Of a stretch of DNA of 64,000 bases, positions 8,253 through 16,290 are shown piece after piece (position 1 is the stretch's first letter; each line of letters begins with the position of its first letter). Origin of the DNA: Methylobacterium brachiatum (GTDB lineage Bacteria; Pseudomonadota; Alphaproteobacteria; Rhizobiales; Beijerinckiaceae); assembly GCF_020523825.1 (NCBI RefSeq), contig NZ_JAJALK010000016.1:36682-100681 (forward strand). The letters run 5' to 3'. Both the position numbers and the translations under genes were made by a program. The notes beneath the pieces are model-generated. The model was given only the letters and a program-made list of their open reading frames with translations, was not told the DNA's origin and did no database searches.

Positions 8253-9476
8253 ATGGCATGTGAGGCCGCACGCGTGACCTTGAGCCGAAGCCACAGGCGC
8301 CCGCTGACCCGCGCCGCGCGGCCCGCGGAACCGTCCCGGAGGCCGCTTCCCTGGGCGCTGCTCGCAGTCTGTGCGTGCTGGGCTTTCGTCGCCACCGGCT
8401 ATGGGGTGATTCAAGCGCGCACGATCGGCCGGCTGACCGACGAGGCTGCCATCCGTCAGGCAGAGCACGAAGGCAAGGTTCGGGCCCTGACGCGCAGGCT
8501 GGTTGGCGTCGCGAGCAGTCAAATGCTGGAGCAGGACGGACTGGCCGAGCGGCTGACGGATATCATCACGCGCCAAGTCGAGCTTGAGAACCGCGACGCA
8601 GCGCTCGCATCCACACTAGAGCGCGCGCTCGCCGGCTCTGCGACGCCCCCGCCCGATGCGCCGGCTCGAGCCGAGGACTCGGCCCGACAGCCGCCGATGC
8701 GGAAGGGGTCGGCTACCGAGCGCACCTTCGCGGGACAGACACTGCGTGAGCAGTTCGACCAGATCGAGACAGGACTCGGCCGGGTTGAGACCCGTCAATT
8801 TGGCACCGTTGAGCATTTTCTTGCCTTCGCGCGTGCGCGGATCGAGCGCGTGCGTGGGGCGTTCGCCGAGTTGCAACTCGCTCTTGCTCCAGAACCCGTG
8901 AGCCCCCCGTCCCGCCCCGCGTCGGACCCGCGCCCAGCCTTCGCTCTGGCGCTGGCCGGCGCCGACGCCGCGCTCGGGGAGGCCGTGCGTTGGCGGGCTC
9001 TGGCCGAGACCGTGCCGCTGCGGCCGCCGATCGAGGGCGAGGTCGGCCGATCCAGCAATTTCGGGACGCGCTCCGACCCGTTCACCGGCGAGCGCCGGAT
9101 GCACGCCGGCATGGATTTTCGCAGCCCGGTCGGAACCGTGGTGCACGCCACTGCAAGCGGCCGCGTTATCACCGCGGGCCCAAGCGGCGGCTACGGAAAC
9201 TTGGTTGAGGTCAATCACGGGAACGGCTTGGTCACCCGCTACGCACACCTCTCGGCCACCGGCGTGAGCGTCGGTCAGGCGGTGCCTGCGGGTGCGGTGG
9301 TCGGAGCGGTCGGATCGACCGGACGCTCGACCGGACCGCATCTGCATTACGAGACGCGGCTGTCCGGCAACCCGCTCGATCCGCTCCGCTTCCTGACCGC
9401 GGGGGAGCGCGTTCTCAGGCCTCTCGTGCGGACGGACGCGACACCCGAAGCAGACGCTGCCGAGGCAGCCGATTGA
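8253..9476 (+). CDS. Membrane-anchored M23-family metallopeptidase (LytM)
   Basis: About 407 residues from the ATG at 8253 (a TTG six bases earlier is possible; neither has a strong ribosome site). An Arg-rich N-terminus is followed by one membrane segment (PWALLAVCACWAFVATGYG, about residues 33-52), a coiled-coil region and a C-terminal LytM domain with the zinc and catalytic motifs HAGMDF and HLHYE. It probably cleaves peptide cross-links in peptidoglycan, or activates an amidase, in the periplasm. Because both zinc motifs are intact it is predicted to be active. Confidence 0.88.
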   Translation: MACEAARVTLSRSHRRPLTRAARPAEPSRRPLPWALLAVCACWAFVATGYGVIQARTIGRLTDEAAIRQAEHEGKVRALTRRLVGVASSQMLEQDGLAERLTDIITRQVELENRDAALASTLERALAGSATPPPDAPARAEDSARQPPMRKGSATERTFAGQTLREQFDQIETGLGRVETRQFGTVEHFLAFARARIERVRGAFAELQLALAPEPVSPPSRPASDPRPAFALALAGADAALGEAVRWRALAETVPLRPPIEGEVGRSSNFGTRSDPFTGERRMHAGMDFRSPVGTVVHATASGRVITAGPSGGYGNLVEVNHGNGLVTRYAHLSATGVSVGQAVPAGAVVGAVGSTGRSTGPHLHYETRLSGNPLDPLRFLTAGERVLRPLVRTDATPEADAAEAAD

Positions 9477-9778
9477 GGGGCTTGCAGCGGCTCATCGCAC
9501 GCAAATCGATCACCGCGTGTGCCGCAGCCAAGACATGACGCTTGTCTCCTCACCCGTCCAATCATGAGGTGGCCCTCGAAGCAACACCCCGAAGGCTTGT
9601 CTCCGCTTTTCGGAAAAGACGGCGCCGACTCGATAGTCTTCAATATCATCCCCACCTCGATTTCAAAAACGATGCTCTATGCACGAAGACAATCTTTCGC
9701 GATGATGGGCACAGCAGCCGAGCCTCTGCCATCATGCCGGAGGAGCCAGAACAATCCGTGGCGCTTGGAGGAACGGGG
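9477..9778. other. Intergenic region upstream of the LTxxQ-like gene
   Basis: About 300 bases. A reading frame from 9542 runs in frame into the next gene, but its peptide is basic and low-complexity and a good ribosome site (GGAGGAACGGGG) precedes the ATG at 9779, so I treat this as untranslated. No terminator or known motif is seen. Confidence 0.5.
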
Positions 9779-10552
9779 ATGGTGGCGCGGGAGCTCCCAG
9801 TTGTGGTCGGCGGCGCGGCAGCGTTTGTCACCGCCGTGACAATCGGGGCTTTCGTGATCGTCAGCCTGTCACCCGACGAGCGCAGGCCCACGTCGGAAAC
9901 GCAACAAAGTTTGTTGATGGAAGGCATGACCGTCACCAAGCCCTTCGAGGCTGCTGTGCCGTCGGCGCCCCCATCACGCCAGTCGCGGCCGAGCGCTCAA
10001 ACCATGGTGCTCGCACCCGATACGCGGCGTAGCGAGCCTGCTCCTTTGGCTGAGTCTGAACCTGCGATAAAGTCGGCGACCCTGTCGCCCGGCGACCGGG
10101 TTGACGCCCCTGTCGGCGGGCCAACAAAGGAATTCGTCAGGCCTGGGGCGCTGCAGATTCATAGGCCAGACCCGAAATCTCTGCCCCGCCCCTCGATCCA
10201 TCCGCCCCAGGCTGCCCCGCCTGCTCAAACCGCTCCGCTCACCGCGCAACCGCGCGCCGACGGATTGTTGACCCTCGTCGAGATCCGGCGGATGCGCATG
10301 GCTTTACGGCTCACACGCGAGCAGGAGCCGTACTGGATTCCAGTCGAACAGGCGTTGCTGGAGATCAGCGCGCAGCAGACAGCGATGGTCCGCGCCGGCC
10401 AAGATCCAAAAGACGCCTTTGGTATCGGCACGGGGATGCGGGTCTACTCGGCAGCACGCCCGCTGCTCGAACAATTGCGGGAGGATCAGAAGGCTCTGGT
10501 TCGCGCGCGTGCTCGGGCTATGGGTTTTGGTTCGATCGCCAGTTCGCTCTGA
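9779..10552 (+). CDS. Membrane-anchored protein with LTxxQ-like C-terminal helix bundle
   Basis: About 257 residues from the ATG at 9779, chosen for its GGAGG site 8 bases upstream (an ATG at 9734 is an alternative). One N-terminal membrane helix (VVVGGAAAFVTAVTIGAFV) is followed by a long Pro/Ala/Ser-rich stretch, then a helical domain beginning LTREQEPYWIPVEQALLEI, reminiscent of the LTxxQ/Spy periplasmic family. Function is unknown. Its partner upstream is an M23 peptidase in the same direction, so an envelope role is plausible. Confidence 0.7.
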   Translation: MVARELPVVVGGAAAFVTAVTIGAFVIVSLSPDERRPTSETQQSLLMEGMTVTKPFEAAVPSAPPSRQSRPSAQTMVLAPDTRRSEPAPLAESEPAIKSATLSPGDRVDAPVGGPTKEFVRPGALQIHRPDPKSLPRPSIHPPQAAPPAQTAPLTAQPRADGLLTLVEIRRMRMALRLTREQEPYWIPVEQALLEISAQQTAMVRAGQDPKDAFGIGTGMRVYSAARPLLEQLREDQKALVRARARAMGFGSIASSL

Positions 10553-10664
10553 GAGCCTATTGTTTGGTTGCGGAACGTCGTTGAGATGTGGCCCATTGGG
10601 CGATCAAAGCCTGGGCTTGGCGGTTCGAGGGGGTGCGCCGCCGCGCTGCCAGGAGGGCGCGGTG

Positions 10665-11469
10665 ATGATCGCCATCCATACCCAAGCCCGCAACATTCCG
10701 GCGGTTCGCGCCGAGATCGCCCGTTCGCATGACAGCTCCGGGGTGCTGGCCAAGCGCTACGGCGTCTCCACCGGCTTCCGTCTCGACGCGCTGACCTTCG
10801 TGGTCAGCCACTTCCCGTCGCACCTGAACCGGGACGCCAGCTACCGCATCCTCAGGGTGGAGAGCCTCAACCGGCTGCCGCCCGCCGAGCAAGCCCGTAA
10901 GCCGCACGGCACCTTCCAGGATTACCAAGTCGGCTTCATCAACGTCAACGTGAAGCACCTGCTCAAACTGCGCGACCGTGACGGCACCACTTGTCAACGC
11001 GACCGGTACGTCGCCATCGACCGCGCCTTCCGCTACGTGCACCTCGCGGTCAAGGATGACGAGACCATAGTCTTTGCCAGCGCCTTCCTCGCGGACGCGC
11101 TCGGCGCCTTACCCTTCCGGGTCACCCATCGGTGCTCCTGCTTCACAGCCGATGCTTTCGAGGCCGCCTGCGAACAGCACGGTGTACAGCATCGCATGAC
11201 GCGCCCCTACACGCCGAAGACCAATGGCATGGTCAAGCGCTCCAACGGTTGCGTTCAGCGGGAGGTGCTGGGTATCACGCTCTACAGTCATTCCCACCTG
11301 GAGATAGTGCTGCGCGGCTTCAATGCGGTCTAGAACAGTCGCCGTCAGTGCGTGCTCAAAGGTCTCTCGGCCGAGATGGTGCCGCGCCAGCGTCTCAAAG
11401 CTGATCCCGCGCTCGCCAATCCCACCTGTATGGGCCGTCAGACCGCTCACTCTATACGTCATCTTAATA
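10665..11469 (+). pseudogene. Inactivated IS481-family transposase
   Basis: The frame starting MIAIHTQARNIPAVRAEIA and continuing to PYTPKTNGMV and GITLYSHSHLEIVLRGFNA is clearly an IS481-type DDE transposase. It is dead: after KRYGVST roughly 35-40 residues that link the HTH to the core are missing; the segment that should read LTDNGSCF is shortened to THRCSCF, losing the second catalytic Asp; the catalytic Glu of MVERFNG is Lys (MVKRSNG); and an in-frame TAG at 11331-11333 replaces the usual Tyr after FNA. Recognisable family sequence (NSRRQCVLKGLSAEM) continues past that stop to about 11469. End repeats could not be placed. Confidence 0.85.
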
Positions 11470-11562
11470 CTTAAATCGAACCGGTAAAACCATATAATCG
11501 GTGCATTTCTTCATATCAAAGCGTTTAAATTAAGTAACCCACTCGAATTGAATGTCATAAAA

Positions 11563-11823
11563 ATGATACCTAAAAACGATGGAATAACTGGCGTAAATTA
11601 TAAAAAACATACTTCGGACAACATGCTCGAGCATTTATTTGATAATATATCCAATGATTTGGAACGAAAGGTAAACGTGAACAGTGGTGATCGTGACCAC
11701 GTAGTGAAAGAAAGGGCGAAAAAAAGCCTACACTTGAAACACAGGGCGGCCGATCTGCACGTAGCTGGAATGACAGAGAAAGACGTGTTTGCTGTTTTGA
11801 TGAAAAAGCGCAAAATCTTATGA
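11563..11823 (+). CDS. AT-rich small orphan protein, first of a coupled pair
   Basis: 86 residues from ATG 11563 (a TTG at 11548 would give 91). Not recognised. It is basic and polar, with a helical C-terminal part (KKSLHLKHRAADLHVAGM, then DVFAVLMKKRKIL). Composition is far more AT-rich than the genome average. The stop overlaps the start of the next gene by the ATGA arrangement, so the two are probably translated together. The tidy coupling in an otherwise decayed patch argues that both are real. A toxin-antitoxin-like pair is one guess but no family motif supports it. Confidence 0.5.
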   Translation: MIPKNDGITGVNYKKHTSDNMLEHLFDNISNDLERKVNVNSGDRDHVVKERAKKSLHLKHRAADLHVAGMTEKDVFAVLMKKRKIL

Positions 11824-12035
11824 ATTGCTTGCCGTCATTATATAAAGTCCAGATAATACATCACGGACATTGCACGCAAACTGAAGCCGAGCATATTCAT
11901 GTCGGTCATTACACTTTAGAAAAAACGATAGTTTCAAGCTCTGGAGTTGCATTCATAACAGAGGGCATTACCCCTCAAAGAAAAGACAGATATGTAGAAG
12001 TCAAATTCGTAAAGGTGGATAGCTTGGAAGCATAG
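11820..12035 (+). CDS. AT-rich small orphan protein, second of a coupled pair
   Basis: 71 residues beginning in the 4-base overlap with the preceding gene. Not recognised. It looks like a small beta-rich domain (YKVQIIHHGHC, HIHVGHYTLEKTIVSSSG, YVEVKFVKVDSLE) with several His and two Cys residues. AT-rich like its partner; probably acquired with it. A T-rich stretch follows about 15 bases after the stop. Confidence 0.45.
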   Translation: MNCLPSLYKVQIIHHGHCTQTEAEHIHVGHYTLEKTIVSSSGVAFITEGITPQRKDRYVEVKFVKVDSLEA

Positions 12036-12796
12036 ACAAAACAAAATCAGAAATTTTTTAGGGCCGTTGAAAATAGGCCGTCTTGCTAGAGCTCGGTTTA
12101 GTGGAACGCCGCCTTCTTGGACGGTCAAGCTGTTCCAGCATGGCCGTCCCATCGAACGAGCCCTATCAGACCGTTGCCATAAGACAGCCCCTTCTGCGAC
12201 CGAGATGGGCGCTGAGCCTTCAGTTTGCTTTTGGCAAAAGGCCATTCCCAAGCCCACAGAAATGCTGCAAATCCCGCACTCTGAGCGCCTTCTGCGCTTC
12301 CCTGCACACGCTGTTTCGCTTCCCTGTACCATCACGTAGGGAAAATGCCGCTAAGCTCCTGCACCTGCTGCGAAGTCCCGAGTGTGCATGCGTACGAAGC
12401 TCGTTTTTCCGAAGTCTTTCCCTGTAATTTCCGCATAGACAGGGAAATCACGCACAGAGACGTGTTTGATCACGACTACCCGCACCACCACTCACTTTTC
12501 GGTTCGGAAAAGCGATGGGTGGCAAGAACTTATGGAACAATCCCCAGGCTTTCTCGCCGGATCTCCCCACGGAAGCGTGGTTTAAGCCGCGAGCCTGACA
12601 GATCCGCGGTGGGTTGGAACCGGCACGGCCCTCTGCTCCGGCCCAGGCACGCCAGATTTCGAGGCGTACAGGCCCGGCATAGGTCCGATTCGGCTGGCAT
12701 CGGGCGGTAGCGTGCTGGTGAAGCACCACTTCAACGCCATCCAGCGCATCAGTCGCGAAGCCCTGATGCAGGCGGGCGGCACGCGCCGATCAGCGT
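12036..12796. other. Gene-poor stretch with clustered TTCCCTG motifs
   Basis: About 760 bases with no convincing gene on either strand. Three copies of TTCCCTG (12298, 12320, 12418) and inverted copies (AGGGAA near 12338, CAGGGAA at 12440) are clustered between 12298 and 12446; the last pair could form a 7-bp stem. Such TTCCCTG clusters occur in other rhizobial-type intergenic regions as I recall, but their role is unknown to me. The remaining sequence looks like remnants beside the transposase relic. Confidence 0.5.
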
Positions 12797-13006
12797 GTGT
12801 GGCATTCAGCCCCTATCGACGGCCTGCTCACGGTGTCTGACGCTTTCTTGCGCGCCATCGAGCCGTTCCTCGCGGTCAACGATTTTCCGCGCGCCCAACA
12901 CGAGACCGCCGTCAACAACGCCCTGCTGTTCCTCGCCTCCGATAGGGCCGGTCCCGTCACCATGGCCGACCTCTATGTCGATGGCGGCGCCACGCTCTGG
13001 GCATGA
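12797..13006 (+). pseudogene. C-terminal remnant of a short-chain dehydrogenase (SDR)
   Basis: The frame ends NNALLFLASDRAGPVTMADL followed by YVDGGATLWA, the familiar C-terminus of an SDR oxidoreductase (an FLASD helix and a V-DGG ending). The Rossmann fold and Tyr-x-x-x-Lys active site are absent upstream, where all frames are interrupted by stops. It is therefore a gene fragment, probably left by the same rearrangements that produced the transposase relic. Confidence 0.6.
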
Positions 13007-13016
13007 GCGGGCGCCG

Positions 13017-13868
13017 TCACCGCCGCTTGTGCTTGGGCAGGACGCCGTAGGCCCGCTTGAACGCCACCGTGAAGTTCGAGGGATCCGCGTAGCCCGCCAC
13101 GTAGGCCGCCTGGGCGATGGTGACGCCGTCCCGCTCCAGCGCCGCGCAGGCCTGAGCGAGCCGCTCGCTGCGGATGAATTCGAACACCGTCATCCGGAAG
13201 TGTTCCTTGAAGTGGCGCTGGACGGAGGACACGCTCGCCCCGATCTCCGCGGCAATCCTCTCGATGGTGAGATTCGCGCCGAGATTGGCCAGCACGTAGT
13301 CCCGGACCCGTTCGCTACGACGGCGGCTTGCGAGGTGCGGGTGCGAGCGCTCGCCCGTGTGCTCTCTCACGGCCGCACAGGCCTGGCACAGGATGTCGAG
13401 GGCCCGCGCCTTGCAATGAAGGGCGCGCATCGCGCCGCCCAGGGTCGGCGGCGGGTCGTAGATCTGATCCGCCAGATGGCGGATCTGCCGGCTCGCCGGG
13501 ACGGTCAGCTGCGCGCGATGCGTGGACAGGAAATCCTGGAGGACCGGGTCGGTCTCGGTCGTCGCGCGCCTCAGCCCGTCCAGCCACGCATGGGGCGCCG
13601 CGATCGTCACGGACCGGACGGGCGCCGCCTCGCCGGGATCATGGTGCAGGCGCGACGCACGGGTGGTGTTGAGCAGGACCACCGTTCCGTCGCCCCCTTC
13701 GTCGCCTCCCTGCACATCCAACGCCTGACCGTCGATGAACAATCGATGCGCGCCCTCAGACAAGACCATCACGAGCAAACCTGGGCTGATTTCGCTGACG
13801 GCTGCGTCGCATACGCAGCCTGTCCGCCCGTCGATCACGCTGACGGACAGATGATCCATAGCATTCAT
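13017..13868 (-). CDS. AraC-family transcriptional regulator
   Basis: 283 residues. The last ~95 residues are an AraC-type double helix-turn-helix (ERIAAEIGASVSSVQRHFKE and AAYVAGYADPSNFTVAFKRA). The N-terminal part is a sensor-like domain of the kind found in PchR-type siderophore regulators. It is divergent from the TonB receptor gene with a 196-base shared promoter region, so it probably activates the receptor and esterase in response to a ferric siderophore; that is inference from context. Confidence 0.88.
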   Translation of the reverse strand: MNAMDHLSVSVIDGRTGCVCDAAVSEISPGLLVMVLSEGAHRLFIDGQALDVQGGDEGGDGTVVLLNTTRASRLHHDPGEAAPVRSVTIAAPHAWLDGLRRATTETDPVLQDFLSTHRAQLTVPASRQIRHLADQIYDPPPTLGGAMRALHCKARALDILCQACAAVREHTGERSHPHLASRRRSERVRDYVLANLGANLTIERIAAEIGASVSSVQRHFKEHFRMTVFEFIRSERLAQACAALERDGVTIAQAAYVAGYADPSNFTVAFKRAYGVLPKHKRR

Positions 13869-14064
13869 ACGCCAATCACTTTAGAAAAGATACAAGTTAA
13901 AACGATATTTCCGACGCAAGGCGCGCCGTTCCTACAAAGAAATCCGCCGCTGTGGCAACGCTAACCTTCGTGGAGCTTCGGAATGCTGGGGCCTATACGG
14001 AGCGCTCAGCATCACGTGCTCTCGCGCGACGGATCATGCGCGGCGTGTTGCCAAGGTCTCGTCC
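13869..14064. promoter_or_regulatory. Shared promoter region of the AraC regulator and TonB receptor
   Basis: This 196-base divergent intergenic segment is locally AT-rich at 13875-13915 (near ACAAGTTAAAACGATA) against a GC-rich background, as expected for promoter and operator sites. I cannot assign a specific Fur, RirA or AraC-binding site by eye. Confidence 0.4.
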
Positions 14065-16290
14065 ATGCGGTCGCACATCTGTTCCGGAACGTCCCTGCGT
14101 CTGGCCCTCTCGATCCTTCTCACCGGGGCGGCGAGCACGATCGCCCTCAGCGCCGCGCTGGCCCAAAGTGTCAGCGGACCGGCGCCCATCGCTGCGGTCG
14201 CGCTCGACACCCTGTCGGTGGAAGGCCGCGGCGAGCGCGGTGACGGCCCGGTGCGGGGCTACGTGGCTCGGCAAACCTTCTCCGGCACCAAGACCAGCGC
14301 GAAGATCGCCGAGACGCCGCAATCGATCACTGTGATCGGTCGGCAGCAGATGGACGATCAGCAGGTCCGATCGGTCGCCGAGTCGCTCGGCTACTCGCCC
14401 GGGGTGATCGCCGATTATCGCGGCGCCTCTAACGTGCGGGACGAGGTGTTCGTGCGCGGCTTCTCCTACGTGCCGCGCTACCTCGACGGCATGCTCTTTG
14501 GCGGCGACGTCGATTACTCCAAGGTCTACCCGTATCTGCTCGAACGGGTGGAGCTGCTCTCCGGCCCGGGCTCGGTGCTCTACGGCCAGGTCAATCCCGG
14601 CGGCCTCATCAACATGGTGAGCAAGAAGCCGCTGTTCTCGGGGCCGTTGCGCGAGATCTGGCTGACCGTCGGCAATAGGGCGTTCCTGCAAGGATCGTTC
14701 GACATCTCCGACCGGGTGTCGGGCACGGAGTCCCTCGCTTTCCGCCTCGTCGGCACCGGGCTGACCACGCACCTGCAGGAAGACTTCACCCGTCAACAGG
14801 GTATCGCGGTCGCCCCCTCGCTCAGCTGGGCTCCCAGCCCGGACACGACGCTGACCATCCTGTCCGGCTACCAGTGGGAACCGAATTTCGGCTTCCGCAA
14901 CTTCCTCGATGCTGATGGGACGATCCGGCCGATCAAAGACTACGGCTACGTGCGGCGAGACTTCTTCGTCTCCGACCCCAACTTCGAGAAGGCGGAGCGC
15001 ACACAGGCCTGGATCGGCTACGAGTTCGAGCACAGGATCGGCGACGCCCTCACGCTGCGTCAGAAGCTGCGCTACGCCTGGGTCGATTACGAGCAGCGGA
15101 CGCTCACCTGGGGGCGCACCAGTCTCGATTCGGCAACCGGCGCGAAGACGCTCATTAGTCGTTCCGCATCGGGTGGCACAGACGCCTGGGGCACGCTGAC
15201 CAACGACAATCAGGTCGAGCTGAAGCTCGCCACCGGCCCAGTCGAACACACGATCCTGGCCGGCCTCGACTATCGCGACCGGACCCGCGACTATCACTGG
15301 GGCTTCAACCGGAAGAACGTGCCCAGCATCAGCCTAGCCCGTCCGATCTACGGCTACGATTTTTCGCGCTTGGTCCTCGAGCCGGACTCAAACCTGAACA
15401 CGTCTGCCAGCCAGGTCGGTGTCTACCTGCAAGACCAAATGACGATCGGTGATCTCCACCTCCTGGCCGGTCTCCGGGAGGATTGGGCGAAGACGTCGAC
15501 CACCGATTCCGTGCCGCGGACCGCCATGCGCTACGACGACAGTGCCTTTACCTATCGCGTGGGTGCGCTCTACACCCTGCCGAACGGCATCGCACCCTAT
15601 GTGAGCTACGCCACCTCGTTCGAGCCAGTCCTCGATCAGCCGCCCATGGGCAACACGCCGTTCAAACCGACTACGGCGGACCAGTTCGAGGGCGGCATCA
15701 AGTACACCCCGGAGGGAACGCACCTTCTGCTCACGGCCGCCTATTACGACATTGTGCAGAATAACAGGGTGGTCAGCGCCTACTCGGACACGTTCGGAAA
15801 GTTCATCTTCAAGCAGATCGGCGTCGTCCACAACCAGGGCGTCGATCTGTCCGCCCAGGGCGACATCACCGCCAATCTCTCCCTGATCGCCAGCTATTCC
15901 TACATCGACTCGATCATCGAGAGGACCGGCGATCCGACCGAGTTCCGCAAGACGCCGCCGCGCATCCCCGGTACCATGGCCTCGCTCTGGGCGGCCTATA
16001 CCTTCGACACGGGACTGCTCAGGGGCCTCCAGCTCGGCGCCGGTATTCGCTACCTAGGCACGAGCTGGGGCAACAGTGCCAACACCGTGAAGGTGCCGTC
16101 CTACGCGTTGGTCGACGCCATGCTGAGCTACGATCTCGGCGTTCTGGACCGCCGCTTCGACGGCGCCGCCCTTCAGCTCAACGCCAAGAATATCGGCAAT
16201 GTGACCTACGTGGCGTCGTGCCAGGGCGCCGGGGCCTGCTTCTACGGAGACGGGTTTACCGTCACCGGGGCGCTGAAATACCGGTGGTGA
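14065..16290 (+). CDS. TonB-dependent ferric-siderophore receptor
   Basis: 741 residues, outer membrane. An N-terminal signal peptide ends near ALAQ. The plug domain shows ETPQSITVIGRQQMDDQQ, the plug motif LSGPGSVLYGQVNPGGLINM and then a 22-strand-type barrel ending in an aromatic residue (YRW). It is of the FhuA/FpvA class but lacks the extra N-terminal signalling domain used with ECF sigma factors, consistent with control by the adjacent AraC protein. It overlaps the esterase gene by 4 bases (GTGA), so the two act together: uptake then hydrolysis of an iron chelate. Confidence 0.92.
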   Translation: MRSHICSGTSLRLALSILLTGAASTIALSAALAQSVSGPAPIAAVALDTLSVEGRGERGDGPVRGYVARQTFSGTKTSAKIAETPQSITVIGRQQMDDQQVRSVAESLGYSPGVIADYRGASNVRDEVFVRGFSYVPRYLDGMLFGGDVDYSKVYPYLLERVELLSGPGSVLYGQVNPGGLINMVSKKPLFSGPLREIWLTVGNRAFLQGSFDISDRVSGTESLAFRLVGTGLTTHLQEDFTRQQGIAVAPSLSWAPSPDTTLTILSGYQWEPNFGFRNFLDADGTIRPIKDYGYVRRDFFVSDPNFEKAERTQAWIGYEFEHRIGDALTLRQKLRYAWVDYEQRTLTWGRTSLDSATGAKTLISRSASGGTDAWGTLTNDNQVELKLATGPVEHTILAGLDYRDRTRDYHWGFNRKNVPSISLARPIYGYDFSRLVLEPDSNLNTSASQVGVYLQDQMTIGDLHLLAGLREDWAKTSTTDSVPRTAMRYDDSAFTYRVGALYTLPNGIAPYVSYATSFEPVLDQPPMGNTPFKPTTADQFEGGIKYTPEGTHLLLTAAYYDIVQNNRVVSAYSDTFGKFIFKQIGVVHNQGVDLSAQGDITANLSLIASYSYIDSIIERTGDPTEFRKTPPRIPGTMASLWAAYTFDTGLLRGLQLGAGIRYLGTSWGNSANTVKVPSYALVDAMLSYDLGVLDRRFDGAALQLNAKNIGNVTYVASCQGAGACFYGDGFTVTGALKYRW

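Noticed and set aside
6659..8263. Long plus-strand frame opposite the TPR-methyltransferase
   Set aside because: GC-rich antisense shadow with no family motifs; the minus strand has clear TPR and SAM motifs.
10419..10664. Extended N-terminus for the IS481 transposase
   Set aside because: The IS481 family begins near MIAIHTQARN; the upstream part overlaps the preceding gene.
12640..12796. Extension of the SDR remnant upstream
   Set aside because: Frames here contain stops and I could not align the translated pieces to SDR motifs.
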